A DNA stretch of 64,000 bases from Stentor coeruleus (Eukaryota > Ciliophora > Heterotrichea > Heterotrichida > Stentoridae), in assembly GCA_001970955.1 (NCBI GenBank), contig MPUH01000012.1, positions 1-64,000 on the forward strand. Reading direction: 5' to 3'. The translations under genes and the position numbers were made by a program. Positions 49,606-59,118 of the stretch are shown here, one piece after another (the stretch's first letter is position 1; the number at the start of each line of letters is the position of its first letter). Below the pieces are notes generated by a model. That model ran no database searches, was not told where the DNA came from, and saw nothing but the letters and a program-made list of their open reading frames with translations.

Positions 49606-50646
49606 TTAAACTGTTGGGTATGATGGATCCATTTGAATACCACAAACACCTTTACCAGAAGTAATAGCAATTTGTATGTATCCAGCCATACCCCATGAAG
49701 CTCCCCAAGAATTCTTAACCTTATAGTATGGTGGTGAGGCACCTAAATTGTATCCAACAGCAAGAACACCATGATCAAGATTAGTTCCACAGTTAGAGCT
49801 CAAAGTACCACCACTATAAAGTTGCCAAGAACTTTGATCAGCTTCAACAGCGACTGAAACTGGTTGTTGGGCAATAGCAGTTTCTAAAGCAACAGAGTCA
49901 TCAGTAGCAACATCAGTGTAAGATGAGATTTTAGCAACAGTTTGTGAAGCCAAAGTCTTATTACATGTTCCAGTTCTAGCAGTGTAAGGGTAATTTGCTT
50001 CAGAAGTAATACCATTGGCTATGATATATTTGAAGGCATAATCCATAAGTCCACCATTGCATCCATTATTACCATAGCTTTGTGAACAACTTACAAGTTG
50101 TTGTTCAGATAATGAAACAAGTGTATGTCCAGCAAGGAACCAAGCACCTTCAACTGAGCCAGTGGTTGAGAAAGCCCAACAGCTTCCACATTGACCTTGA
50201 TTTTTAACTGGTGTTACAGCACCTTTAGTTGTCCAGTCGATTTCATCAGGAATGCTTACAGGTTCGAAAGGAACTGGATTTCTTTCACGTTGGCCATAAT
50301 GTCCAGTGAACATTGATTTGAATTCTTCACCTGTTAGATCAGCCATATAGTTAACACCAAGAGTCCAATCTTTGTTTAATGAGTTGAAAACTCCAATGTA
50401 AGCAAGATTGTCTCTGAAAATTCTGAATCTTGATTCATATTCTACTTCATCTTGATAGACTTTTCCATGTTGCTTGATGAAGAGTTCAAATTCTTGGTGT
50501 TCTAATTCGAACTGCTGAAGGGCAAAGGATTTGCCAGGCATGGCGTATACGGCAACAGCACCAACTACACCAACAATAAGCAAGGCGGCGACTATGGCTT
50601 TCATGTTTTTCCTTGGACGTTCAACTGAGAAATACCCGTCAAGCAT
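49606..50646 (-). CDS. Cathepsin L-like papain-family cysteine protease (intact copy)
   Basis: 346 residues from MLDGYF at 50646; an upstream ATG at 50664 is not conserved in the paralogue, so I prefer the later one. Residues 15-35 are a hydrophobic signal or anchor preceded by an unusual 14-residue basic head. Residues about 46-110 are the I29 inhibitor propeptide. The mature enzyme (from about 131) has QGQCGSCWAFS with catalytic Cys at 156, His in LDHGVLAVGY at 292 and Asn in NSWG at 312, so it should be active. Cys-rich GCNGGLMDYAF is typical of cathepsin L. Probable site: lysosome or food vacuole. It is the first of at least three tandem copies. Confidence 0.95.
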   Translation of the reverse strand: MLDGYFSVERPRKNMKAIVAALLIVGVVGAVAVYAMPGKSFALQQFELEHQEFELFIKQHGKVYQDEVEYESRFRIFRDNLAYIGVFNSLNKDWTLGVNYMADLTGEEFKSMFTGHYGQRERNPVPFEPVSIPDEIDWTTKGAVTPVKNQGQCGSCWAFSTTGSVEGAWFLAGHTLVSLSEQQLVSCSQSYGNNGCNGGLMDYAFKYIIANGITSEANYPYTARTGTCNKTLASQTVAKISSYTDVATDDSVALETAIAQQPVSVAVEADQSSWQLYSGGTLSSNCGTNLDHGVLAVGYNLGASPPYYKVKNSWGASWGMAGYIQIAITSGKGVCGIQMDPSYPTV

Positions 50647-51311
50647 ATTTATATAAGTCAACAAAAATATGGTGAAAAATTAGAAGGGCTTCCATATTGG
50701 AATTGTTAACATAAATTTGAAGGGTTTTTAAGTTTTGTGGGAGTAAAAAAGGATAGTTTTAATAAAAAGTTAAGGCTAAGAGAAGAGGTTTAGGTTTATG
50801 ATGATTTCGAGATTTTTTGATGAAGATTTATATTTAAACAAGTCAAGGAGGAGATGAATTTTAGGATGAGTTAGGATGGATTTATGATAAAATTTTAGGT
50901 GAAAATGAGAAGGTAGGAATGGTTTTGGCTTTTTTTGTTGATTTGGCAATGATAGGCTATAAGGTTTATAAAGTTAGGAAAGAGTGTTAAATTGACTATA
51001 TAAGGCTTTATGGGTATAAAAAAGTGAAATGATTAATTAGATTAGTTTTTTATTGTAAGTTTGTGTGTAGATAAGTGAAGTATAAGAAATTAGTTTTTAG
51101 ATTAAAGTTTGAGTTCGACTATTTTGGAATATAAGAATATTATAGTTATAATAAGAATTTGATATCTTTATAAGTTGATTACAATATTTAGCTTTGAAAG
51201 CAATACTATCATTCAGGATTTGTATATATGAAGAGTTTTTTTTTTATAGAAATTCTTTTTTTCCGAGATAATCAAAGTTTACCTCAAAAAAACCAATCCA
51301 AAGAATATTAC

Positions 51312-51373
51312 TTAAACTACTGGGTATGATGGATCCACTTGAATACCGCAAACACCTTTACCATCAGTAATAG
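51312..51373 (-). CDS. 3' end of a third cathepsin L copy, cut by an assembly gap
   Basis: The minus-strand frame reads DGKGVCGIQVDPSYPVV to a TAA, with the usual C-terminus of the two neighbours but TDGKG in place of TSGKG, so it is a distinct paralogue rather than a repeat of either. The frame is interrupted at the N (51374), and the rest of the gene is missing from the assembly. Confidence 0.85.
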
Positions 51374-51374
51374 N
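51374..51374. other. Assembly gap (single N) inside a tandem gene array
   Basis: Unlike the other Ns here it has no flanking direct repeat; the sequence jumps from inside one cathepsin gene to the 3' flank of another. A collapsed or missing segment of at least most of one gene is likely. Confidence 0.85.
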
Positions 51375-51474
51375 TCTGATTAAAAATGGACTCTAAAAAT
51401 TCAGTATCCAGCAAACTATTCAACATATTTATGCTTTCAGTATACCTCAAAAAAACTAATCCAAAGAATATTAC

Positions 51475-52515
51475 TTAAACTACTGGGTATGATGGATCCA
51501 CTTGAATACCACAAACACCTTTACCAGAAGTAATAGCAATTTGTATGTATCCACCCATACCCCATGAAGATCCCCAAGAATTCTTAACCTTATAGTATGG
51601 TGGTGAGGCACCTAAATTGTATCCAACAGCAAGAACACCATGATTAACATTAGTTCCACAGTTAGAGCTCATAGTACCACCACTATAATATGGCCAATAA
51701 CTTATATCAGTTTCAACAAAGACTGAAACTGGTTGTTGGGCAATAGCAGTTTTTAAAGCAACAGATTTATCAGCAGTAACATCAATGTAAGATGAGATTT
51801 TAGCAACAATTTGTGAAGCCAAACTATTATTGCATGTTCCAGGTCTAGCAATGTAAGGGTAATTTGCTTCAGAAGTAATACCATTGGCTATGATATATTT
51901 GAAGGCATAATCCATAAGTCCACCATTGCATCCATTATTACCATAGCTTGTTGTACAACTTATAAGTTGTTGTTCAGATAATGAAACAAGTGTATGTCCA
52001 GCAAGGAACCAAGCACTTTCAACTGAGCCAGTGGTTGAGAAAGCCCAGCCACTTGCACATTGACCTTGATTTTTAACTGGTGTTACAGCACCTTGAGTTG
52101 TCCAGTCGACTTCATTAGGAATGCTTACAGGCTCAAAAGGAGCTGGATTTCTTTCACGTTGGCCATGATGTCCAGTGAACATTGATTTGAATTCTTCACC
52201 TGTTAGATCAGCCATATAGTTAACACCAAGAGTCCAATCTTTGTTTAATGAGTTGAAAACTCTAATGTAAGCAAGATTGTCTCTGAAAATTCTGAATCTT
52301 GATTCATATTCTACTTCGTCTTGATAGACTTTTCCATGCTGCTTGATAAAGAGTTCAAATTCTTGGTGTTCTAATTCGAACTGCTGAAGGGCAAGGGATT
52401 TGCGAGGCATGGCATATACGGCGACAGCACCAACTACACCAACAATAAGCAAGGCGGCGACTATGGCTTTCATGTTTTTCCTTGGACGTTCAACTGAGAA
52501 ATACCCGTCAAGCAT
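51475..52515 (-). CDS. Cathepsin L-like pseudoenzyme, catalytic Cys replaced by Gly
   Basis: 346 residues, aligned without gaps to the intact neighbour and mostly identical. The active-site segment reads QGQCASGWAFS: position 156, the nucleophile Cys, is Gly (codon 52048-52050), and the preceding Gly is Ala. His292 and Asn312 remain (VNHGVLAVGY; NSWG), as do the propeptide, signal region and disulfide Cys. There is no stop or frameshift, and the frame stays open end to end, so it looks like a maintained non-catalytic copy rather than a dead gene. Possible roles are substrate binding, inhibitor titration or assembly; all are inference. The upstream flank is also duplicated. Confidence 0.95.
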   Translation of the reverse strand: MLDGYFSVERPRKNMKAIVAALLIVGVVGAVAVYAMPRKSLALQQFELEHQEFELFIKQHGKVYQDEVEYESRFRIFRDNLAYIRVFNSLNKDWTLGVNYMADLTGEEFKSMFTGHHGQRERNPAPFEPVSIPNEVDWTTQGAVTPVKNQGQCASGWAFSTTGSVESAWFLAGHTLVSLSEQQLISCTTSYGNNGCNGGLMDYAFKYIIANGITSEANYPYIARPGTCNNSLASQIVAKISSYIDVTADKSVALKTAIAQQPVSVFVETDISYWPYYSGGTMSSNCGTNVNHGVLAVGYNLGASPPYYKVKNSWGSSWGMGGYIQIAITSGKGVCGIQVDPSYPVV

Positions 52516-53684
52516 ATTTATATAAATCTATAAAAATATGGTGAAAAATTAGAAGGGCTTCCATATTGGAACTGTTAACATAAATTTGAAGGGTTTTTAA
52601 ATTTTGTGAGAGTTAAAAAGGATAGTTTTAATAAAAAGTTAAGGAGAAGTTTAGGTTTATGATGATTTCGAGATTTTTTGGTGAGGATTTATGTTTAAAC
52701 AAGGAAAGGAGGAGATAGATTTTAGGACAAGTTAGGATGGATTTATAATAAATTTTAGTTGAAAAATGAGCAGGCGAAATAGTTTTTGAGTTTGGCCTAT
52801 TTTGGTATATAAGAATATTATAATTATAATAAGAATTTGACATCTTTATAAATTGATACAATATTTAACTTTGAAAGCAATATTAGCATTCAGGATTTTG
52901 TATATATGAAAAATTTTTTCTGATAGAATTTTTTTCCCAAGGCAATTAAAGTTTACCTTCTGATTAAATTTTTTATTTATACTTAAAAATATATTTTTTA
53001 AAAATTATAGGATCTACTGAAGTCTGCATAATATTAGTTTGAAAATTTAAGCTTAAAGTTTTTATAGAAAAATCACAAATCATGTGATTTAGAACTCTTA
53101 AGAATCCAAGCGATTTATCCAATGAGAAAAATTGTAAAAAATTAGTGAATATAAATACATAGAGTTAAAAAGGGTTGAAGCTTGATTGTAAAGCAATTCT
53201 TATCATCAGCATTATATATAATTATCAAGCATTTAATCCAAGCATATAAAATTAAAAAAAAAATCATACCCTTGTTCCTAACATTTAATTAGCATTAAAT
53301 ATGCAAAGGCCAGCCTATATCCAAACTTACCATCCTATCGATTCTAACAAAAAAGCCTAACTATTCAAAAAAACAACCCAATCCTTATTCAATACTCTTT
53401 CTTTTTTCCTACCTCATATAAAACTCTCAACTCATTCGCAACCATCAAACACATCTAAAAATCCAAAAACTCAAAATTATACCTTTAAATTTCCCATTAC
53501 TTAAAAATCCAAAAATACTCAAACTTAAACCCATATAAATCAACACCTAAAATCCAACTTCATCATCATAATCCAATCCCCTTCTCTTCTTCAAGATTTT
53601 CCCCTTTAACCATCTTTTAATCTCCCTTCCTTCAAAAATCCATTATCCCCAAAGCCACTCTATAAGCTTTTCATATATTTAAAT
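52516..53684. other. Divergent upstream region of cathepsin copy and IQ-protein gene
   Basis: The first 440 nt repeat the upstream flank of the other cathepsin gene and are G-rich. The last 400 nt, before the plus-strand IQ gene, are markedly C-rich and G-poor, with CAAAAATCCAAAAACTC-like runs. No frame or RNA is recognised. Confidence 0.6.
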
Positions 53685-56594
53685 ATGCAAAGAACTCAAC
53701 CTAAAGATTCTTTTCGGAGCCCATCAATAACTCCTCCAAACTGTACAGGGAAACAAGGAACAAGTTGTAAAAAAAAGCCCCCAGCTCACCATAAAAATAA
53801 ACAAAGTGAAGTAATCACTCATATAAAAACCTCAAATAAAAGCTCACATCAAAAAAAAAAGTCAAATAAAAGCCGGGCAAATTCTATAACCCCAAAGACC
53901 CTAAAGCATGGAATAATCGACCGGGTCTTTCATAATAGTAACCTTTCAGAGACTGATATATCAGGAAAATACATCGACCTTACCCGGCCTAGTTCGAAAA
54001 TAAACAAATCTTTGCTTAATCGTTTGGAATTGACACAGAAAGTTAAGGATATAAAAAAGAGCTCGCATTTAGTGATTGAACATATTATTAAAAAATCTTT
54101 GAATAAAGCTAAACAGAGAAAACTTTCACAGGAAAAAGAGAATAAAGAACATGAATTAGAGAAGGAAATAAGGAGGCAGGAGCTGAATTTGCAAAACAAA
54201 CAAATCAGAATGCAAAACTCGTTAAAATTTAAGAAGAAAAAAACTAAAGGGAAAAGACAATTAGAAAACAGCAATACAAGCATGGGGTATAATGGGAAAG
54301 TTAGATCTGAGTCTTCTAGTAAAGTTCGAAACCACACAGGATCTTTGCTTATAGATCCGGATATGAGAAATAAAAGAAGTATTAGTATAGGAGATTATTA
54401 TGTGACAGGAGTTGAAAGAAAGTCAGATCCAGCGATACTTGAATATATAGAAAGTCAGAACCAAAAGCGAAAAGATTTAAACGGTTTTGAAAAACTCAAA
54501 CAAAGAGCTGCAGAGATATCAAAAGCACATAGATTAAAAGGACTTGAAGGTTTTTCTAAGATCAGCAAAGCTAAATCACCTAAATGTTTACGATATGATG
54601 ATGAAGATTTATCTGAAAGCTTAGAAGAGTCAGAAAGTTGTAGAGTTGATGACATAAATGTTAAGCAAAACATCAGTTTTATCGAAGATCAGGAATCTGA
54701 TAATTCTTTAGACCAAGAGCCTTTTGAAATGGATATTCAGATTTCTGAAGGTAAGAATTTAGGTCCTTTTATAGACTCTGACTCAGAAAACATGGAAAAT
54801 GGGAGGAATAACCTTATCGGTCTATATTCAGAACAGGAAAATATTGAAGATATGCGGAATAATGCTGCGATTACAATCCAAAGGGCGTTTAGGAAGTCTC
54901 TTATCCATAGATTTTTCAAAGATCAAAACAAGGTTTGTAGTTTTTATCGATGTGAGTCTTTTCATTATATACCACAAGCCAAAAACATGAAAACAGACAT
55001 AAACATAGCAAAAATCATGATAAAACCTATACAAAAACCTAACAAAAACACAACTTCAACATACTGTTCAGAAAAACTATTAGTCAACCCTCAAGAAAAA
55101 CCTGTTCTTTCAGTCCAATCCCATCTTTCTGGCCAAATCCTCATTCGCCCTATTATAAAAACTATTAAACTCGGGATTTCAAAGCAATACACTTTCACAA
55201 TTTTCCCAGATAAAGTGCCAAATAAAGACCAAAACTCACTTCAAGACTTACTCCAGGAGCAAATATCTTGGAATTATGCTCAGATTTATATTATCGAGCA
55301 GTTAAGAAGTGAAGAAATTTCCCTTGTATCTTCTTTAAATATACCAAATACTGAGAAAATTGTAGAAAAAATCAACTTTAAATTTAAAAATTTATTAACT
55401 GCTTTAAGGAATAGTGTTGAAAATACAACTGTTGATGTGCTTGAAAATTTATCCGTTGAAGAGTTTTCAAAGTATGAAAAAGGGAAACAAGAAAAACAAG
55501 AGATTTTGCATAGGGTGTTACTTGAGCATACAGAAGAAGAGAAGGGAGATTTTAAACTGAATTTAGAACTTATTAGGATGGAGTCTAATGATGTTGGGGT
55601 TCAGCAGTCTAGTGATATGAGTTCAGATGATGGGGAAAATAGACTAGGGATTAGCCATAGTAGGTCATTATCGCAGTTACATGGAGATCTAAATCAGGGC
55701 AAGTATATAAGTACTTCACAATTTAAAGACCCTTCAGTTCCATCTAAATTCCCAATTTTCTTTGACATTGAGGATAATATCGAAGTTCAAAGCATCAACC
55801 TCTTAGCCAATGAACTTGGTGAAGAAGCTCCTAAACGTAACTTGCCAAGTCTTCCAAGTTTACCCATGCTGCATTTAGACATAATGCAAAACGATATGAT
55901 TTACTCCGAACCAAGAATCCTAACAAGTACCGATTCTATAGTTGAGTTCATAAAATCCATCCTCTCTACAATAAACCTACAGCAAATCTTCCAAGAACTC
56001 AAAAAACCACTTAAAAAATCCCTAACAGATGAACTCTTCAAATTACAAGAAAAAATCGTCGGCACACCATCAGAAACCAAAATCTATGAATTCCCATGTT
56101 TAATAGACCCAAACGAATTAATTGATGCTGAAATTGAATCTGGTGATATAGAAACTACACTTAGACAAATAAACAAAGCAGATAAAGTTCATAAAAAAAT
56201 GCTTATAAATGTATTAAATTATTTAATTCAACAGTTCAGACCATATAATTACTTTGGAGAACCTTTGCCATGGAGTGAAAAAACTCGTGATCCTAAGAAA
56301 TTTATAACAATTCCTAAAGCTGTTGAAAAAATAATAAAAGACTTCGAAACCCTTAGTTCTTTCCAAATCGGGAGGATTTTTAATGAGGAAATCATAACAT
56401 CCAATGGGGGTATTGATGAAGGGCTTATAAATGGACTTAGGGAAGATAGACTAGAAAAGCTGATTTTCTATGAGATTATAGAAGAAGAGCATGAATGGAT
56501 TGATTATGAGTTTGAAGAAACCCAGATAAAATTCGATATATCAGATATGATACTTGAAGAACTTGCTGATGAAGTTAGGGTGCTATTGGGTTAA
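53685..56594 (+). CDS. IQ-motif protein with DUF4378-like C-terminus
   Basis: 969 residues. The N-terminal half is basic and Ser/Lys-rich with a coiled coil at about 140-200 (KEHELEKEIRRQELNLQNKQ). One IQ motif, AAITIQRAFRKSLIHRFF, lies near residue 391 and should bind calmodulin or an EF-hand light chain. The last 150 residues look like a DUF4378-type domain: HKKMLINVLNYLIQQFRPYN early, IPKAVEKIIKDFETLS in the middle, and KFDISDMILEELADEVRVLL at the end. This domain is known from plant TRM/LONGIFOLIA and animal CEP350-like microtubule proteins, so a cortical or basal-body role is plausible. The domain call is by eye. Stop is 17 nt from the convergent gene's stop. Confidence 0.85.
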   Translation: MQRTQPKDSFRSPSITPPNCTGKQGTSCKKKPPAHHKNKQSEVITHIKTSNKSSHQKKKSNKSRANSITPKTLKHGIIDRVFHNSNLSETDISGKYIDLTRPSSKINKSLLNRLELTQKVKDIKKSSHLVIEHIIKKSLNKAKQRKLSQEKENKEHELEKEIRRQELNLQNKQIRMQNSLKFKKKKTKGKRQLENSNTSMGYNGKVRSESSSKVRNHTGSLLIDPDMRNKRSISIGDYYVTGVERKSDPAILEYIESQNQKRKDLNGFEKLKQRAAEISKAHRLKGLEGFSKISKAKSPKCLRYDDEDLSESLEESESCRVDDINVKQNISFIEDQESDNSLDQEPFEMDIQISEGKNLGPFIDSDSENMENGRNNLIGLYSEQENIEDMRNNAAITIQRAFRKSLIHRFFKDQNKVCSFYRCESFHYIPQAKNMKTDINIAKIMIKPIQKPNKNTTSTYCSEKLLVNPQEKPVLSVQSHLSGQILIRPIIKTIKLGISKQYTFTIFPDKVPNKDQNSLQDLLQEQISWNYAQIYIIEQLRSEEISLVSSLNIPNTEKIVEKINFKFKNLLTALRNSVENTTVDVLENLSVEEFSKYEKGKQEKQEILHRVLLEHTEEEKGDFKLNLELIRMESNDVGVQQSSDMSSDDGENRLGISHSRSLSQLHGDLNQGKYISTSQFKDPSVPSKFPIFFDIEDNIEVQSINLLANELGEEAPKRNLPSLPSLPMLHLDIMQNDMIYSEPRILTSTDSIVEFIKSILSTINLQQIFQELKKPLKKSLTDELFKLQEKIVGTPSETKIYEFPCLIDPNELIDAEIESGDIETTLRQINKADKVHKKMLINVLNYLIQQFRPYNYFGEPLPWSEKTRDPKKFITIPKAVEKIIKDFETLSSFQIGRIFNEEIITSNGGIDEGLINGLREDRLEKLIFYEIIEEEHEWIDYEFEETQIKFDISDMILEELADEVRVLLG

Positions 56595-56611
56595 TTATAT
56601 AATTGAGTATG

Positions 56612-58687
56612 TTATTTTTTCATTATTAACGATTGGATCATTTCAACAAAAAAACGTTGGGAGTTGTATTGATTTCTTTGGCTTTCAAGTTTTTTCTCTC
56701 TTTCTTCTTCAATTTTCTTTTTGTTTTCTTCAGCACGTTTTAGACGTTCGATATAGTTTTTTTGTATGGACTCAGTCTCTTCATTAAGATTTGAGTATTT
56801 TTTATCTTTCATTGCCCTCACTTTTTGTGAGTATTCTTCTTTTCTAACTTTTGAAACTTCTTCAAGTTGTTGTTTGTTTTGTTTCTTTTTCTCAGAAAGT
56901 TGTTTAATTTTATTAAGTTTGTTGTTGAGGACTAATTTTAGGTTGTCGAGGATTTTCTCTTTGAGTTCTTCCTTTTTTTGTATGTATTTTCTAGGGTTTT
57001 CTGAAGAATTGTTAGACTTTTTATGTGACATTCGAGTAAAATTTTGTAACTTAGAATTGTGACGTAGGTTTATTTTTTTATGATTAGCAATATTAGGTGA
57101 TGATTCATAGATATTTGAACTATTATCGGATTCTTCGCTAATAGCGAATTCACTAACTTGATTATTTATTGGTATTACAGATGGGGTATATGATAATTCA
57201 GATGATTTGTTACTTTTTTGGATGATACTGTTTTGATCATCTCTGATTTCAGGATCATAAACTTGTCCTCGACCTTTAGGCTTTACAGAAGTTATTTTGT
57301 AAACAGCCCCACGGTTTTCTATTATGATTTTATCATCTTGAGCGATTTGGGTTATTGAATGACGGAATTCAGGAACTTCTATAGATGGACATGGGGAAAC
57401 ATCTTCAGTTTTTGGGCTTTGTGAAGGCTTTTTCCGCATTGATATAAGTTTACGTAAAAGTTTATTTACACCAGTTTTAGTATGTCTTGGTGGTGAGCAA
57501 TCTTCAGGTTTATTTTTAGAATCATCATCTTGAGGTTTTATTTTGGTTTCCCTATATCTTTCTAGCTTTTTAAATACTTCTTTATAATCATCCTTTCCAG
57601 AGTTATCATCAATCTTACTGAAATTAACCTCCTCATCATTTTTAACGATTTCACCTTCTTTGATTTGATGCTTTTTGACATACTCTTCAAACCTTTTTTC
57701 TAATTCATCATACTTATCATCTTCACCAACGTAAATTTTCTCAGCTTTTCTCTCTTTTTCATATAAATTGCAGTATATTTTATGGCTTAAAGCAATAGCA
57801 GTTTGTTTATTAAGTCCTCTTTCCCTTAGTGTAATATAAAACACAGCTTGATCATATGTAAAATTCCTATACACAGGGTCTAATTTATAGCAAAAACCCC
57901 TTTTATCTTTTGAATCTGAATCACTAATAGACATATTCTTAGTATGACTTTGAGGCCCAAGATACCCTGAAAAAGCATCCCAATTTCTTAGTGTACTCGA
58001 ATTTGAAGGCTGGGGTAAATCAGGACTTGTTGATTTAATCCTACCACCTGAAGCTGTATTAAGCCATGATATCACTCCAGGCTTATTCAAAGAATTTGCT
58101 AGTTTTTGTGGCCTTGATCTTTCTCTTTCTGTCCTTTTACTTATAATATCTTGTATCTTAGCTTCACTCATCTCTTTGGCTCTATCTAAATTCCTTTGTA
58201 AAAACCTTTGGGAATTTACAGCTTTAAGACTTCTGTCTTTGATGTATTTTATAGACTTTTCTGTTGCCTTGGTTTCCTTTGCTGCGATATTTTTTGATAG
58301 TTCTTGGGCTCTAACATTGCTCATGAGCTCCATAAAATGAAGCTTATCTTTGACAAGATCTTNTCTAACATTGCTCATGAGCTCCATAAAATGAAGCTTA
58401 TCTTTGACAAGATCTTTATAGTTTACTTTTTTAACACTTATGTCTCTTATAAAATTATCCTCATCTTTTGATGAGTGTCCTTCTTTTTCTCTTGTGTTTT
58501 GAGTTATGTTTTCTTGGGATCGACTTCGACAAGTTATTTCTGTAAGTTCTTTATTGGATGATACACCTTTTACAAGATCGGGAGAGATTGTTTTTTTGTT
58601 AAAATAATCAGGTTTTGTTACTGAGAGGCCAATATTTACGAAATTTCTTTTGTTCATTTGCAAAGTTCGTAACTTAATTAATATCAA
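56612..58687 (-). CDS. Large charged protein with C-terminal coiled coil
   Basis: 691 codons as printed, 673 after removing an artificial 54-nt stretch at the N (58363). The N-terminal 150 residues are polar. A helical region at about 285-330 (YDQAVFYITLRERGLNKQTA) may be a small globular domain. The middle is Ser/Pro-rich. The last 170 residues are a continuous coiled coil rich in K, E and Q (KIKQLSEKKKQNKQQLEEVS; KKKIEEEREKKLESQR). No catalytic motif. I would guess a microtubule-associated scaffold, without evidence beyond composition. ATG start at 58687. Confidence 0.85.
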   Translation of the reverse strand: MILIKLRTLQMNKRNFVNIGLSVTKPDYFNKKTISPDLVKGVSSNKELTEITCRSRSQENITQNTREKEGHSSKDEDNFIRDISVKKVNYKDLVKDKLHFMELMSNVRXDLVKDKLHFMELMSNVRAQELSKNIAAKETKATEKSIKYIKDRSLKAVNSQRFLQRNLDRAKEMSEAKIQDIISKRTERERSRPQKLANSLNKPGVISWLNTASGGRIKSTSPDLPQPSNSSTLRNWDAFSGYLGPQSHTKNMSISDSDSKDKRGFCYKLDPVYRNFTYDQAVFYITLRERGLNKQTAIALSHKIYCNLYEKERKAEKIYVGEDDKYDELEKRFEEYVKKHQIKEGEIVKNDEEVNFSKIDDNSGKDDYKEVFKKLERYRETKIKPQDDDSKNKPEDCSPPRHTKTGVNKLLRKLISMRKKPSQSPKTEDVSPCPSIEVPEFRHSITQIAQDDKIIIENRGAVYKITSVKPKGRGQVYDPEIRDDQNSIIQKSNKSSELSYTPSVIPINNQVSEFAISEESDNSSNIYESSPNIANHKKINLRHNSKLQNFTRMSHKKSNNSSENPRKYIQKKEELKEKILDNLKLVLNNKLNKIKQLSEKKKQNKQQLEEVSKVRKEEYSQKVRAMKDKKYSNLNEETESIQKNYIERLKRAEENKKKIEEEREKKLESQRNQYNSQRFFVEMIQSLIMKK
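58310..58416. other. Assembly join: 53-nt direct repeat around a single N
   Basis: 58310-58362 and 58364-58416 are identical with N at 58363. Removing N and one copy takes out 54 nt and keeps the frame of the surrounding gene. Confidence 0.93.
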
Positions 58688-59118
58688 GTTTAAAAACTAT
58701 GTAATTGTTATGGTAAAATGTATCTTTATACTAGGAATTGTGAAAAGTTGTATTAGTGTAAAGATTATTATTAAATTATACTAAATAATCTTTGGGATAT
58801 AGAGATATTAATATATTGAATGTATAACTTTGATAGAATTATTTAGAAGCAAGTTTCTGATAATATCTTATGATGGAATTTAGTATAAGCTATGATTTAT
58901 ATATAAGCCTTTAAAATATTAGATCCACACTTCTTTTATTAGATAGTAAAGTTAATTAGCTTTAAGTTTCAATAAATCATCTAAACCTTTTAAATTATAT
59001 TAAACTACAGATGTAAAATACTTTATTGTCATCCAATCGCAAAATATTCAACAAATTTCTTGCAGGACGTTTATAAATATATATAGGATGTAATAAAATT
59101 AATAGTAATTGTATATAT
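58688..59118. other. Intergenic stretch between two minus-strand genes
   Basis: 431 nt. The part next to the start at 58687 is G-rich and C-poor, the part next to the MORN gene stop slightly C-rich. No feature is recognised. Confidence 0.55.

Larger units (their letters stand above)
50665..51474. other. Intergenic stretch with truncated cathepsin copy and gap
   Basis: The first 580 nt are the C-poor upstream flank of the intact cathepsin gene; most of it is repeated upstream of the other copy at 52516-52960, apart from about 170 nt missing there. It ends in the 3' end of a third cathepsin gene and the N at 51374. Confidence 0.65.

Noticed and set aside
50646-50664. Upstream ATG of the intact cathepsin gene as the true start
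   Set aside because: The paralogue starts at the MLDGYF Met and lacks the upstream ATG, so the extra six residues are probably leader.
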